This document shows, piece after piece, positions 27,101 through 34,563 of a stretch of 64,000 nucleotides of DNA. The notes beneath the pieces are model-generated. The model worked only from the letters and a program-made list of their open reading frames with translations, did not search any database and was not told the DNA's origin. Made by a program: the position numbers and the translations under genes. Positions within the stretch are counted from its first letter, which is position 1. Each line of letters begins with the position of its first letter. The stretch is from S010-25 sp964441285 (lineage in GTDB: Bacteria; Pseudomonadota; Gammaproteobacteria; SZUA-229), in the NCBI GenBank assembly GCA_964441285.1, contig CAYTUK010000008.1, forward strand, positions 62,001 to 126,000, read 5' to 3'.

Positions 27101-27820
27101 TTAACCATCACGGGGAGTTGCTATGTCAGTATCTCGGATAATTTCGCTATTACCTGACGGCTGATTTATTTGCCGGTTTTGTTCATTTTGTGCAGTGTCA
27201 GAATGAACAGGTAAAATCAGATCTGTTTCACTTTTAATTATTTCATCATCAACAATCGTTTCATTTAACGCCAGCTCAGGATGAATATCATCCAGACTTT
27301 TTATTGCTGCTAAGGTAGGTAATTCATCCAGCGATTTAAGGTTAAAATAATCAAGAAATTTTCGTGTTGTGCCATACAAAGCTGGTTTACCAGGCACATC
27401 TTTATGCCCAAGAACTTTTACCCATTCACGCTCTAATAAAGTTTTAACGATGGTCGAACTAACGCTCACCCCACGAACCTCTTCTATTTCACCACGGGTG
27501 ACAGGTTGACGATAAGCAATCAGGGCAATGGTTTCAAGCAATGCACGGGTGTAACGCGCAGGCTTTTCTTCCCACAGCCGCTCAACCCATTCTGCATACT
27601 CCTGACGTACCTGTAAACGATAACCGCTGGCAACCTGTTTCAACTCATAACTCCGATGTTGATAATCAGCCACCATTTCATGTAACGCCTGGCGAATTTC
27701 ATCCCGTGTAGGCCGAGCTTCATCCTGTTCGAATAAAGCATCCAGTTGAACCACACTTAAATTATGCTCCACTGCTAACAATACCGCTTCCAGGATTTTT
27801 TTAAGGTGATTAATTTGCAT
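27101..27820 (-). CDS. scpB: Segregation and condensation protein B
   Basis: A 239-residue ScpB. The two winged-helix domains cover about 1-175, with LLETIALIAYRQPVTRGEIEEVRGVSV and LYGTTRKFLDYFNLKSLDELP as the family signature. The C-terminal 60 residues are acidic and divergent. ScpB pairs with ScpA and SMC in the bacterial condensin complex. Its start is 77 bases after scpA, and that gap contains a near-perfect palindrome. rluB follows. Confidence 0.95.
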   Translation of the reverse strand: MQINHLKKILEAVLLAVEHNLSVVQLDALFEQDEARPTRDEIRQALHEMVADYQHRSYELKQVASGYRLQVRQEYAEWVERLWEEKPARYTRALLETIALIAYRQPVTRGEIEEVRGVSVSSTIVKTLLEREWVKVLGHKDVPGKPALYGTTRKFLDYFNLKSLDELPTLAAIKSLDDIHPELALNETIVDDEIIKSETDLILPVHSDTAQNEQNRQINQPSGNSEIIRDTDIATPRDG

Positions 27821-27831
27821 ATCGATGCCTG

Positions 27832-27867
27832 ATATAAAGTATCCGTGTATACATGGATACTTTATAT
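27832..27867. promoter_or_regulatory. 36-base near-perfect palindrome between scpA and scpB
   Basis: Arms ATATAAAGTATCC (27832-27844) and GGATACTTTATAT (27855-27867) are exact complements, and the 10-base loop contains the palindrome TGTATACA. It lies 12-47 bases upstream of the scpB start. It could be an operator, an mRNA hairpin that tunes scpB translation, or a relic of an insertion. Confidence 0.6.
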
Positions 27868-27897
27868 ATTTGAAATAGTGGGTTATTGTCCTGGCTG

Positions 27898-28785
27898 TTA
27901 TTTATCATCGTTGTATGGTGTATCTTGTGATGCGACCGCTTTTATATGTATGGGTGCAAAAGCATCGGCCTGAACCAGATCAATCAATTGTTCTTTCACC
28001 AGTTCAAGAATTGCCAGCAAGGTGACCACCACGCCACGCCGCCCTTCTTCAACAGAAAACAGGCTGGTGTAATCGGTAAAACCGGTTGCACTAATTGCGG
28101 ATAAAACTCGACTCATGCGTTCACGAACGGATAATGCCTCGCGTTGAATATGGTGATGACTGTACATTTCAGCGCGTGCCATCGCCGCCTTAAAAGCGAA
28201 TAGAACCTCACGTAATTCCACCTGGGGTAACGGCTTCGATTGTGTTAACTCAGGCAGCTCAATGTGTGTAAGATGGGTTTCACGCCCTACTCTGGGTAAC
28301 GCATCAATATTGATGGCGGCGTGTTTAAACCGTTCATACTCCTGCAGCCGTCGAATCAGTTCGGCTCGTGGATCTTCTTCTTCTGCATTTTCTGCTGGCC
28401 GAGGCAATAACATGCGAGATTTAATTTCTGCCAACATTGCTGCCATTAGCAGATATTCCGCAGCAAGCTCTATACGCATATTTTTCATTAACTCAATATA
28501 TTGCATATATTGTTGCGTAATTTCTTCCAGTGGGATTTCGAGTATATTAAGATTCTGGCGTTTAATTAAATACAACAACAGATCCAGTGGTCCTTCAAAC
28601 GCATCCAGGATGACTTCCAGCGCATCGGGAGGGATATATAAATCCTGCGGAATAACGGTGAGCGGCTCGCCCTGTATCAGGGCAAACGGCATCTCAACTT
28701 GTGCGCTGGTCGCATTCCCCTGTTTTTCTGGCATTTCCGCTGTTTCTGCTGCAAGTTGTGTTGGTTGACTATCTGGAGCAAGCAT
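27898..28785 (-). CDS. scpA: Segregation and condensation protein A
   Basis: A 295-residue kleisin subunit. After a variable N-terminus of about 60 residues comes the ScpA signature FEGPLDLLLYLIKRQNLNILEIPLEEITQQYMQYI, then LAAEYLLMAAMLAEIKSRMLLP, and a C-terminal winged helix with VVVTLLAILELVKEQLIDLVQ. ScpA bridges the SMC heads in condensin. The gap to trpS is 56 bases, so the operon runs trpS-scpA-scpB. Confidence 0.95.
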   Translation of the reverse strand: MLAPDSQPTQLAAETAEMPEKQGNATSAQVEMPFALIQGEPLTVIPQDLYIPPDALEVILDAFEGPLDLLLYLIKRQNLNILEIPLEEITQQYMQYIELMKNMRIELAAEYLLMAAMLAEIKSRMLLPRPAENAEEEDPRAELIRRLQEYERFKHAAINIDALPRVGRETHLTHIELPELTQSKPLPQVELREVLFAFKAAMARAEMYSHHHIQREALSVRERMSRVLSAISATGFTDYTSLFSVEEGRRGVVVTLLAILELVKEQLIDLVQADAFAPIHIKAVASQDTPYNDDK

Positions 28786-28841
28786 AAAGAGTCACTTGTT
28801 TGTATTGTTTAATGGTCGTCAAATCCGATTATCGGCAATGA

Positions 28842-30059
28842 TTATAAATAAGCGATACCCATCACCTTCCTGACTTCTTCGAGTGTATCACGCGCAACTT
28901 CTCTGGCGGCTTCATTGCCCTCGTTAATAATGGCTTTGACCGTACCAGTATCGTCCTCATATTCCTGCGCCCGAGCCTGTATTGGTTTTAACTCTGCCAG
29001 CACGCTATCAATAATCGGCTGTTTACATTCGACACAACCAATTGATGCACTCTTACAACCCTGTTGTACCCAGTTACAGGTCGATTTATCTGAGTAAATT
29101 TCATGAAATGGCCATACTGGGCATTTTTTCGGGTCGCCCGGGTCTGTTCGGCGAACGCGTGCAGGATCCGTTCGCATGGTGCGTATTTTTTTTGCAACCG
29201 TATCCGTGTCGTCGCGCAATGAAATTGTATTATGGTAAGACTTGGACATTTTTTGTCCATCCAGACCAGGCATTCTTGATGCTGGCGTCAATAACGCCTG
29301 TGGCTCTGGCAGAATGATTTTACCTGAACCTTCCAAATAACCAAACAGACGCTCCTTATCACCAATCGAAATATTCTGCTGTGAATCAACCAGCGCATGT
29401 GCCACTTTTATGGCTTCCTGATCGCCTTTTTCCTGAAATTTCTTACGGTACTCATAAAACATGCGGGCATTTTTTTTGCCCATTTTGGTCGCCGCCTGCC
29501 TGGATTTTTCTTCAAAACTCGGCTCACGCCCGTAAAGATGGTTAAAACGCCGCGCAACTTCACGGGTTAATTCCACATGAGCAACCTGATCCTCACCTAC
29601 AGGAACCAGCCCGGCTTTATAAATCAGAATGTCTGCACTTTGTAATAATGGGTAACCAAGAAACCCGTAGGTTGCCAGATCTTTCTCTTTTAAGCTTTCC
29701 TGTTGGTCTTTATAGGTTGGGACACGTTCGAGCCAACCCAGTGGCGTAATCATCGACAACAAGGTATGCAGCTCTGCATGTTCCGGTACCTGTGATTGAA
29801 TAAAGAGTTTAGCTGAACCGGGACTAATCCCTACCGCCAACCAGTCAATAACCATCTCCCAGACACTTTTCTCAATAATGGAAGGGTCTTCATAATGTGT
29901 CGTTAATGCATGCCAGTCGGCAACAAAAAAGAAACATTCATATTCGTGTTGTAGGCGCACCCAGTTTTTTAGCACACCATGATAATGTCCAAGATGTAAA
30001 AGCCCAGTGGGGCGCATACCGGATAACACGCGTTGATGTTGGGTTGCAACTGAGTTCAA
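28842..30059 (-). CDS. trpS: Tryptophanyl-tRNA synthetase (long form with cysteine motif)
   Basis: A 405-residue class I synthetase, about 70 longer than E. coli TrpRS (334). The class signatures are HLGH (22-25, HIGH) and KMSKS (270-274). A C-terminal insertion carries C313-x21-C335-x6-C342-x2-C345, with an extra Cys328. This closely resembles the four-cysteine [4Fe-4S] motif described for Thermotoga maritima TrpRS (recalled as C-x22-C-x6-C-x2-C). A metal or iron-sulfur site is therefore likely; its identity cannot be told from sequence. It leads the scpA-scpB run, with the M50 protease gene upstream. Confidence 0.94.
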   Translation of the reverse strand: MNSVATQHQRVLSGMRPTGLLHLGHYHGVLKNWVRLQHEYECFFFVADWHALTTHYEDPSIIEKSVWEMVIDWLAVGISPGSAKLFIQSQVPEHAELHTLLSMITPLGWLERVPTYKDQQESLKEKDLATYGFLGYPLLQSADILIYKAGLVPVGEDQVAHVELTREVARRFNHLYGREPSFEEKSRQAATKMGKKNARMFYEYRKKFQEKGDQEAIKVAHALVDSQQNISIGDKERLFGYLEGSGKIILPEPQALLTPASRMPGLDGQKMSKSYHNTISLRDDTDTVAKKIRTMRTDPARVRRTDPGDPKKCPVWPFHEIYSDKSTCNWVQQGCKSASIGCVECKQPIIDSVLAELKPIQARAQEYEDDTGTVKAIINEGNEAAREVARDTLEEVRKVMGIAYL

Positions 30060-30226
30060 AATACCTTCCTTTTATATAAAATAATGCCCATAATAATACC
30101 TGTAAAGCAGGTTCATAAGATACCAACTTAATGGCCTGTATTAATGACCTATAAATTCAAATTATTGCTTTTGCCTTAGCCAGCAAAAAAGCGCTGGCAT
30201 ACTGGCCATAGTTAAAGCCCGAATAT

Positions 30227-30886
30227 CTAAAGCCCAAATATCATCCCGATTAATCGGCTGAAATACTCGACCATCGGCCACATAATAGTACTCAAAACCC
30301 CACTAACAAGTAAGAGTACAATGATTACCATACCAAAAGGTTCTAACTTCATAAAAGGGAGTGCGAACCGAAGCGGTAAAATACCCGCTAAAACACGGCC
30401 GCCATCAAGCGGCGGAATGGGGATCAGGTTCAGTACCATTAAAATCACATTAATTAAAATACCATTCTTTCCCATTTCATATAAAAACACACTCGTTTCA
30501 GAGCGTCCCAATAAATGCAGGCTGAGTAATGCAAACAATGCCCAGGCACAACCCATTATAAAATTAGAGACCGGTCCGGCAGCCGCCACCAGTGCCATAT
30601 CCAGCAACGGCTGTTTAAAATAACGTGGATTAATTGGGACGGGTTTTGCCCAGCCAAAAATAAAACCACTTAGAAAATACGTTATCATTGGTACAATAAT
30701 TGTTCCTACTGCATCAATATGCCGCAGCGGATTAACGGATATACGTCCAAGCTGCCGGGCGGTTGGATCACCCAACCTGGACGCGACCCAGCCATGCGCG
30801 GCTTCGTGCATGGTAATGGCAAATAAAACAGGCAATAGCCAGACGGCAAAGGTATCAATAATTTCAGGTAGGGATGATGGCAGCAT
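30227..30886 (-). CDS. Site-2 protease family M50 membrane protein
   Basis: A 219-residue polytopic protein with the zinc-protease motif HEAAH (ITMHEAAHGWVASRLGD) in its first helix and NLIPIPPLDGGRVLAG, whose aspartate is the third zinc ligand, near the end. These small M50 proteins are conserved beside trpS and scpAB in gammaproteobacteria. They are presumed intramembrane metalloproteases with unknown substrate. The gene lies between yciO (113 bases upstream) and trpS. Confidence 0.9.
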   Translation of the reverse strand: MLPSSLPEIIDTFAVWLLPVLFAITMHEAAHGWVASRLGDPTARQLGRISVNPLRHIDAVGTIIVPMITYFLSGFIFGWAKPVPINPRYFKQPLLDMALVAAAGPVSNFIMGCAWALFALLSLHLLGRSETSVFLYEMGKNGILINVILMVLNLIPIPPLDGGRVLAGILPLRFALPFMKLEPFGMVIIVLLLVSGVLSTIMWPMVEYFSRLIGMIFGL

Positions 30887-30999
30887 GGTTAAATAAATTC
30901 GGACAGATAGATAGCTTTAAGCCAGGTTAGTTTACACGAACACTCTGGCATGTGGGCGTGGATAGCTGAAGTTTTCATGTGTCTGGAACTTAATGGACT

Positions 31000-31620
31000 T
31001 TAGCCCAGACCGTGGTCGCGTCCTTTACCCTGACGACATATTTCTGGCAGTCCTTCTGTCAGTTGAATAACGGTCGTTGGCTCAATACCACAATGACCGC
31101 CATTAATCACCAGATCCACCTGTTTTCCCAGTCGAAGTCGAATATCTTCAACTTCGGTAACAGGCAGTTCATCATCAGGCAGGATTAAAGTACAGCTCAT
31201 CAGCGGCTGCCTTAGCACATCCAGCAGTGCATTCACTACCGGATGGTCCATAACGCGCAAACCAATCGTCCGCCGTTTTGGATGCATCAACCGCCTCGGT
31301 ACTTCATTCGTCCCTTTCAGGATAAAGGTATATGGCCCCGGTGTGAGCGATTTAATTAGCCGATAATCTGCATTTTCGACTTTGGCATAAACGGATAACT
31401 CAGATAAATCTCGACAGACCAGAGTCAGGTTACGCTTTTCATCAATCTGTCTGATGCGGCAAATTCGCTGCATCGCACGCTTGTCACCAATATGACAACC
31501 AAGGGCATAACTGGAATCCGTTGGATAAACGATAACACCGCCACGATGCAGAATTTCCACCGCCTGTTTGATTAAACGTTGTTGTGGATTTTGTGGATGA
31601 ATATCAAAATACTGGCTCAT
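31000..31620 (-). CDS. yciO: Sua5/YciO/YrdC-type protein
   Basis: A 206-residue single-domain protein of the YrdC family, with the nucleotide-binding KR.SRP-like region IVYPTDSSYALGCHIGDKRAMQRI and GPYTFILKGTNEVPRRLMHPKRRTIGLRV. YrdC/Sua5 make threonylcarbamoyl-AMP for tRNA modification. YciO is the paralogue; its role is less clear and it lacks the Sua5 C-terminal domain. The length and the position before the M50 gene point to YciO. Confidence 0.88.
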   Translation of the reverse strand: MSQYFDIHPQNPQQRLIKQAVEILHRGGVIVYPTDSSYALGCHIGDKRAMQRICRIRQIDEKRNLTLVCRDLSELSVYAKVENADYRLIKSLTPGPYTFILKGTNEVPRRLMHPKRRTIGLRVMDHPVVNALLDVLRQPLMSCTLILPDDELPVTEVEDIRLRLGKQVDLVINGGHCGIEPTTVIQLTEGLPEICRQGKGRDHGLG

Positions 31621-31738
31621 TAACCCAACCCGTTAAAGTATCTGTCTGCAATGGGTATGTATTTTAACTGAAATAGACAATGAATAGTCTGACCATAACG
31701 GCCATCATTTAGGTATAATGCCCGACACCATAATACAG

Positions 31739-31773
31739 GCCATTAACTAGAGCCATTAACTAGAGCCATTAAC
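31739..31773. repeat. 13-base tandem repeat
   Basis: GCCATTAACTAGA is repeated twice, followed by a partial third unit GCCATTAAC. It lies between the divergent yciO and yciB genes, 28 bases before the yciB start, probably in the yciB leader. Confidence 0.7.
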
Positions 31774-31800
31774 CCAATTGTAACAATATACTTTAATATA

Positions 31801-32451
31801 ATGAAATTACTCTTTGATTCCTTTCCAATTATTCTATTTTTTATTAGCTATTACCAGGCGCATTTTCTTATTGAGAACACCTTTATTGGCCAACTCATAA
31901 ATCTCGATAAACCTGAATTTATTAATGCAACAATAATAGCAACGGCTGTTGCTATTATTGCCAGCTTTATCCAGGTCAGCTATAACTGGTTGCGCCAGCA
32001 CAAGCTGGAAAAGATGCACCTGTTTTCATTGGCAATTATCACCATACTCGGCAGCATTACTATCATGCTGGGTAATCCGGCATTTATTCAATGGAAACCA
32101 ACGGTCATTAACTGGCTATTCGCTGCCGCCTTCTTTTTCAGCCAGTTTGTAGGCAAAAAACCCATCATCCAGCGGACGATGGAGCAACAGATCGAATTAC
32201 CCGATCCTATTTGGAAGCGACTGAACATGGCCTGGGTGGTGTTCTTTTTTATCAGCGGTGCCGCCAATCTTTATGTCGCTTTTTACTATCGAACCGAGTT
32301 GGCAGACAAGGTACGTATGGACAACTGGGTAGATTTTAAACTCTTCGGTCTCATGGGGCTCACCATTGTCTTTGTTATACTGCAAGCACTGTATCTAGCG
32401 CGCCACATTTCACCGGAAGAAGATGAAATTCCAGAACAGGATGAAAGCTGA
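31801..32451 (+). CDS. yciB: Inner membrane septation protein A (YciB/IspZ)
   Basis: A 216-residue polytopic protein with six likely helices, starting MKLLFDSFPIILFFISYY as the family does. Conserved blocks include VQWKPT (here IQWKPTVINWLFAAAFFFSQF), KPIIQRTM and WKRLNMAWVVFFFISGAANLYVA. YciB affects cell envelope shape and septation; the exact mechanism is unsettled. The acidic C-terminal tail extends past E. coli YciB. It is followed 12 bases later by yciI, which is the normal neighbour. Confidence 0.92.
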   Translation: MKLLFDSFPIILFFISYYQAHFLIENTFIGQLINLDKPEFINATIIATAVAIIASFIQVSYNWLRQHKLEKMHLFSLAIITILGSITIMLGNPAFIQWKPTVINWLFAAAFFFSQFVGKKPIIQRTMEQQIELPDPIWKRLNMAWVVFFFISGAANLYVAFYYRTELADKVRMDNWVDFKLFGLMGLTIVFVILQALYLARHISPEEDEIPEQDES

Positions 32452-32463
32452 GAAGACGTATCC

Positions 32464-32766
32464 ATGTTATATGCCATTATTTCCCAGGACGTAGACAACA
32501 GTTTGCACTATCGCTCACCAGCCAGAGCGGCCCATCTGGAACGCCTGCAACAATTGCAGAACGAAGGCCGGCTGATACTCGCCGGGCCGCACCCTGCAAT
32601 TGACTGCGAAGAACCTGGTGAAGCCGGTTTTAGTGGTAGCCTGATCGTCGCTGAATTTGACGACCTGAAAGCCGCAAAAGCCTGGGCAGACACCGACCCT
32701 TATGTGGCTGCCGGGGTTTATGACAGTGTTATTGTAAAACCGCTGAAAAAAGTTTTTCCGCAATAA
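32464..32766 (+). CDS. yciI: YciI family protein
   Basis: A 100-residue dimeric alpha-beta protein. The invariant histidine and aspartate lie in RPAHLERLQQL-like (here RAAHLERLQQL) and DPYVAAGVYDSV. The family resembles muconolactone isomerase and EthD; the biochemical role of E. coli YciI is unproven. The start ATG at 32464 lies 12 bases after the yciB stop, so the two are cotranscribed. tRNA-Leu follows on the opposite strand. Confidence 0.92.
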   Translation: MLYAIISQDVDNSLHYRSPARAAHLERLQQLQNEGRLILAGPHPAIDCEEPGEAGFSGSLIVAEFDDLKAAKAWADTDPYVAAGVYDSVIVKPLKKVFPQ

Positions 32767-32829
32767 GTCGCCCACAGCATGGGGCACTGAAGCAAGAAGA
32801 ATTTATCGGCTGTAACGCACTAAATAATA

Positions 32830-32916
32830 TGGTACCGAGGGCCGGAATCGAACCGGCACTTCCGTGAGGAAACCGGATTTTGAATCCGGCGCGTCTACCA
32901 GTTCCGCCACCCCGGC
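32830..32916 (-). tRNA. tRNA-Leu (anticodon CAA)
   Basis: An 87-base class II tRNA. The 5' arm GCCGGGG pairs with CCTCGGT before ACCA, which is encoded. The anticodon stem CGGAT/ATCCG encloses TTCAAAA, giving CAA. The variable arm is long, as expected for leucine, and the T-arm is GCCGGTTCGATTCCGGC. Confidence 0.95.
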
Positions 32917-32972
32917 ACAATGCAGCGCGAATTGTAACGGAATTATCCGAAACTTACAAAAAAACGTCGATA

Positions 32973-33012
32973 CTTACTAATAATGAGTCGCCTTTTCATT
33001 CGTTTCAGTAAT
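32973..33012. repeat. Dispersed palindromic repeat, fragment 8 (both ends, core lost)
   Basis: TTACTAATAATGAGTCGCCT followed by TTTCATTCGTTTCAGTAAT: the left and right ends are present with almost nothing between. It lies between tRNA-Leu and the DUF938 gene. Confidence 0.6.
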
Positions 33013-33036
33013 CCATATCGGTTAATCGAATTTAGT

Positions 33037-33639
33037 TTACTGCTTTATAAAATGTAACAGGCGGTTATTGGCCGGCATGTCGAAATCATTTTCCAGTTGC
33101 ATAGCATTATCACTGGCCAGTTGAGCTATCGCTTCAAAAGGTTTTATCCCGCTGTTTATATCACGGTTCTTTAACCATTGATCAAATGCGGCATTACTCT
33201 CACTGGTGTATGCACCGTTATAGTTAAACGGCCCATAGATTAAAAGTTGGCCACCCGATTGTAGACATTGACCAGCGCCCCGAAACAGCGCCTCCACCGC
33301 GTCCATAGCCATAATATGCAGCGTGTTAGCAGTATAGACTGCATCATAATTTTGTATTGGCCAGGTCGAAACAAGCACATCAAGCTGAATTGGCAACAGG
33401 ACATTTTTATTTCTGGCATCGTCCAACCAGTGCTTAATCCCGTTTAGATAAGGCTCACGATCACTGGGCTGCCACCTCAGATGCGGTAATTGATTAGCAA
33501 AATAGACCGCATGTTGTCCTGTACCACTGCCTATTTCTAGCAAAGCCTTCGCTTTTACAAGCAGGGGCTTAATTACCGATAAGATCGGTTGGTAATTTTG
33601 CACACAGGACTCGGCAAAAGGTTTTGGTGACGTTTTCAT
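33037..33639 (-). CDS. DUF938 family SAM-dependent methyltransferase-like protein
   Basis: A 200-residue cytoplasmic protein. The glycine-rich SAM loop is LLEIGSGTGQHAVYFANQLP (about 35-54), followed by WQPSDREPYLNGI and the YGPFNYNGAYTSESNAAFDQWLK block typical of DUF938. The family is widespread in gammaproteobacteria but has no established substrate. It is monocistronic here, on the minus strand. Confidence 0.85.
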   Translation of the reverse strand: MKTSPKPFAESCVQNYQPILSVIKPLLVKAKALLEIGSGTGQHAVYFANQLPHLRWQPSDREPYLNGIKHWLDDARNKNVLLPIQLDVLVSTWPIQNYDAVYTANTLHIMAMDAVEALFRGAGQCLQSGGQLLIYGPFNYNGAYTSESNAAFDQWLKNRDINSGIKPFEAIAQLASDNAMQLENDFDMPANNRLLHFIKQ

Positions 33640-33981
33640 ATTTTAGCGCAGCTCGGCTCCCGTATATTGATACGGTGTATTGATACCGTATTTAAACATA
33701 CCTGTGATGCCCTTCACTAGCCGATGATGCCAACATAATCTGCAATGTTCAACAGCCTGGCTTCAGGCGCATTGCATTTTGCACCAGGCTTTATCTCGTC
33801 ATGAAAGCAGAAATAATTTATACTTGGCATAAAGTAGCTCGTTTTAACCGCTTATTCCAGTTTTTCATGATAAAAAGTAGTGCGTTTACAACGTTGCAAT
33901 ACATTGTATTAATACAAAAAAATAGATAATAAAGACGATTAAAACCGACAATAAATATGCTAAAAATTGGGAGGAAACACC
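33640..33981. promoter_or_regulatory. Upstream region of rsd with interlocking inverted repeats
   Basis: About 340 bases between divergent genes. TGCAATG (33741-33747), AGCCTGG (33754-33760), CATTGCA (33770-33776) and CCAGGCT (33784-33790) pair first with third and second with fourth, a pseudoknot topology. A competing local hairpin GCCTG/CAGGC is also possible. The rest is AT-rich with no gene. A GGGAGGAA ribosome binding site precedes ATG 33982. Confidence 0.45.
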
Positions 33982-34479
33982 ATGTCAACTCAGGTATCTA
34001 CACAGGGAGCATCTCCACCAGCTCCAAATGAACGTCGAGAACGCGATAGAAAAGAGGTCAGAAAACTGATTGAAGACAGAAATAATGTTCTCGTACAATA
34101 TTACAATTTGGTAAAACAAATTGAAGATCTGGACATAGAATTATTGCAGGATTTCTGCCGGGAACTGGTTGACTATTTGGCCGCAGGCCACTTTGAACTC
34201 TACCGACGAGTAGAAGAAGGTTGTGAGCGACGTGATGAAATAATTAAGCTGGCAAATGAGATTATGCCAAAAATCACGCGCACCACAGAAATTGCAATTA
34301 CATTTAACGACCTGTTTGATAAAAGCAATAAAATCAATAATGTTATGCTTGAGCAGTTACCCGCTCACCTGACCCAACTTGGTGAGCATCTGGCCACACG
34401 GATTGATCTTGAAGACCAGTTTATTAATACCCTGTTAGCCAGTTCAAACAGGCCCCAGCTAAAAACAGTAACGCTCTGA
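33982..34479 (+). CDS. rsd: Rsd/AlgQ family anti-sigma-70 regulator
   Basis: A 165-residue helical protein starting at ATG 33982, 7 bases after GGAGG. A TTG 15 bases earlier is less likely. The signature LLQDFCRELVDYLAAGHFELYRRVEE matches Rsd/AlgQ. These proteins bind sigma-70 and reduce its activity in stationary phase; AlgQ in Pseudomonas also affects alginate and virulence genes. An Arg/Glu-rich N-terminal segment of about 30 residues is longer than in E. coli Rsd. Transcription probably ends at the hairpin at 34502-34532. Confidence 0.88.
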   Translation: MSTQVSTQGASPPAPNERRERDRKEVRKLIEDRNNVLVQYYNLVKQIEDLDIELLQDFCRELVDYLAAGHFELYRRVEEGCERRDEIIKLANEIMPKITRTTEIAITFNDLFDKSNKINNVMLEQLPAHLTQLGEHLATRIDLEDQFINTLLASSNRPQLKTVTL

Positions 34480-34501
34480 TTTTGTGAGCTAAGCTTATTT
34501 T

Positions 34502-34532
34502 ATTTGCGTTGGCAGGAAGCCAGCGCGCAAAT
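34502..34532. terminator. Bidirectional terminator between rsd and rlmKL
   Basis: ATTTGCGTTGGC and GCCAGCGCGCAAAT form a stem with a small internal mismatch around the loop AGGAA. An AGTTTTACT stretch follows on the plus strand, and A/T-rich sequence flanks it on the other side. It can serve the two convergent genes. Confidence 0.55.
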
Positions 34533-34563
34533 AGTTTTACTCGCCTGAAAACAGATACTGTGC

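Noticed and set aside
6445..33012. The dispersed repeats as a CRISPR array
   Set aside because: The copies are kilobases apart, of unequal length and not separated by uniform spacers. No cas genes are present.
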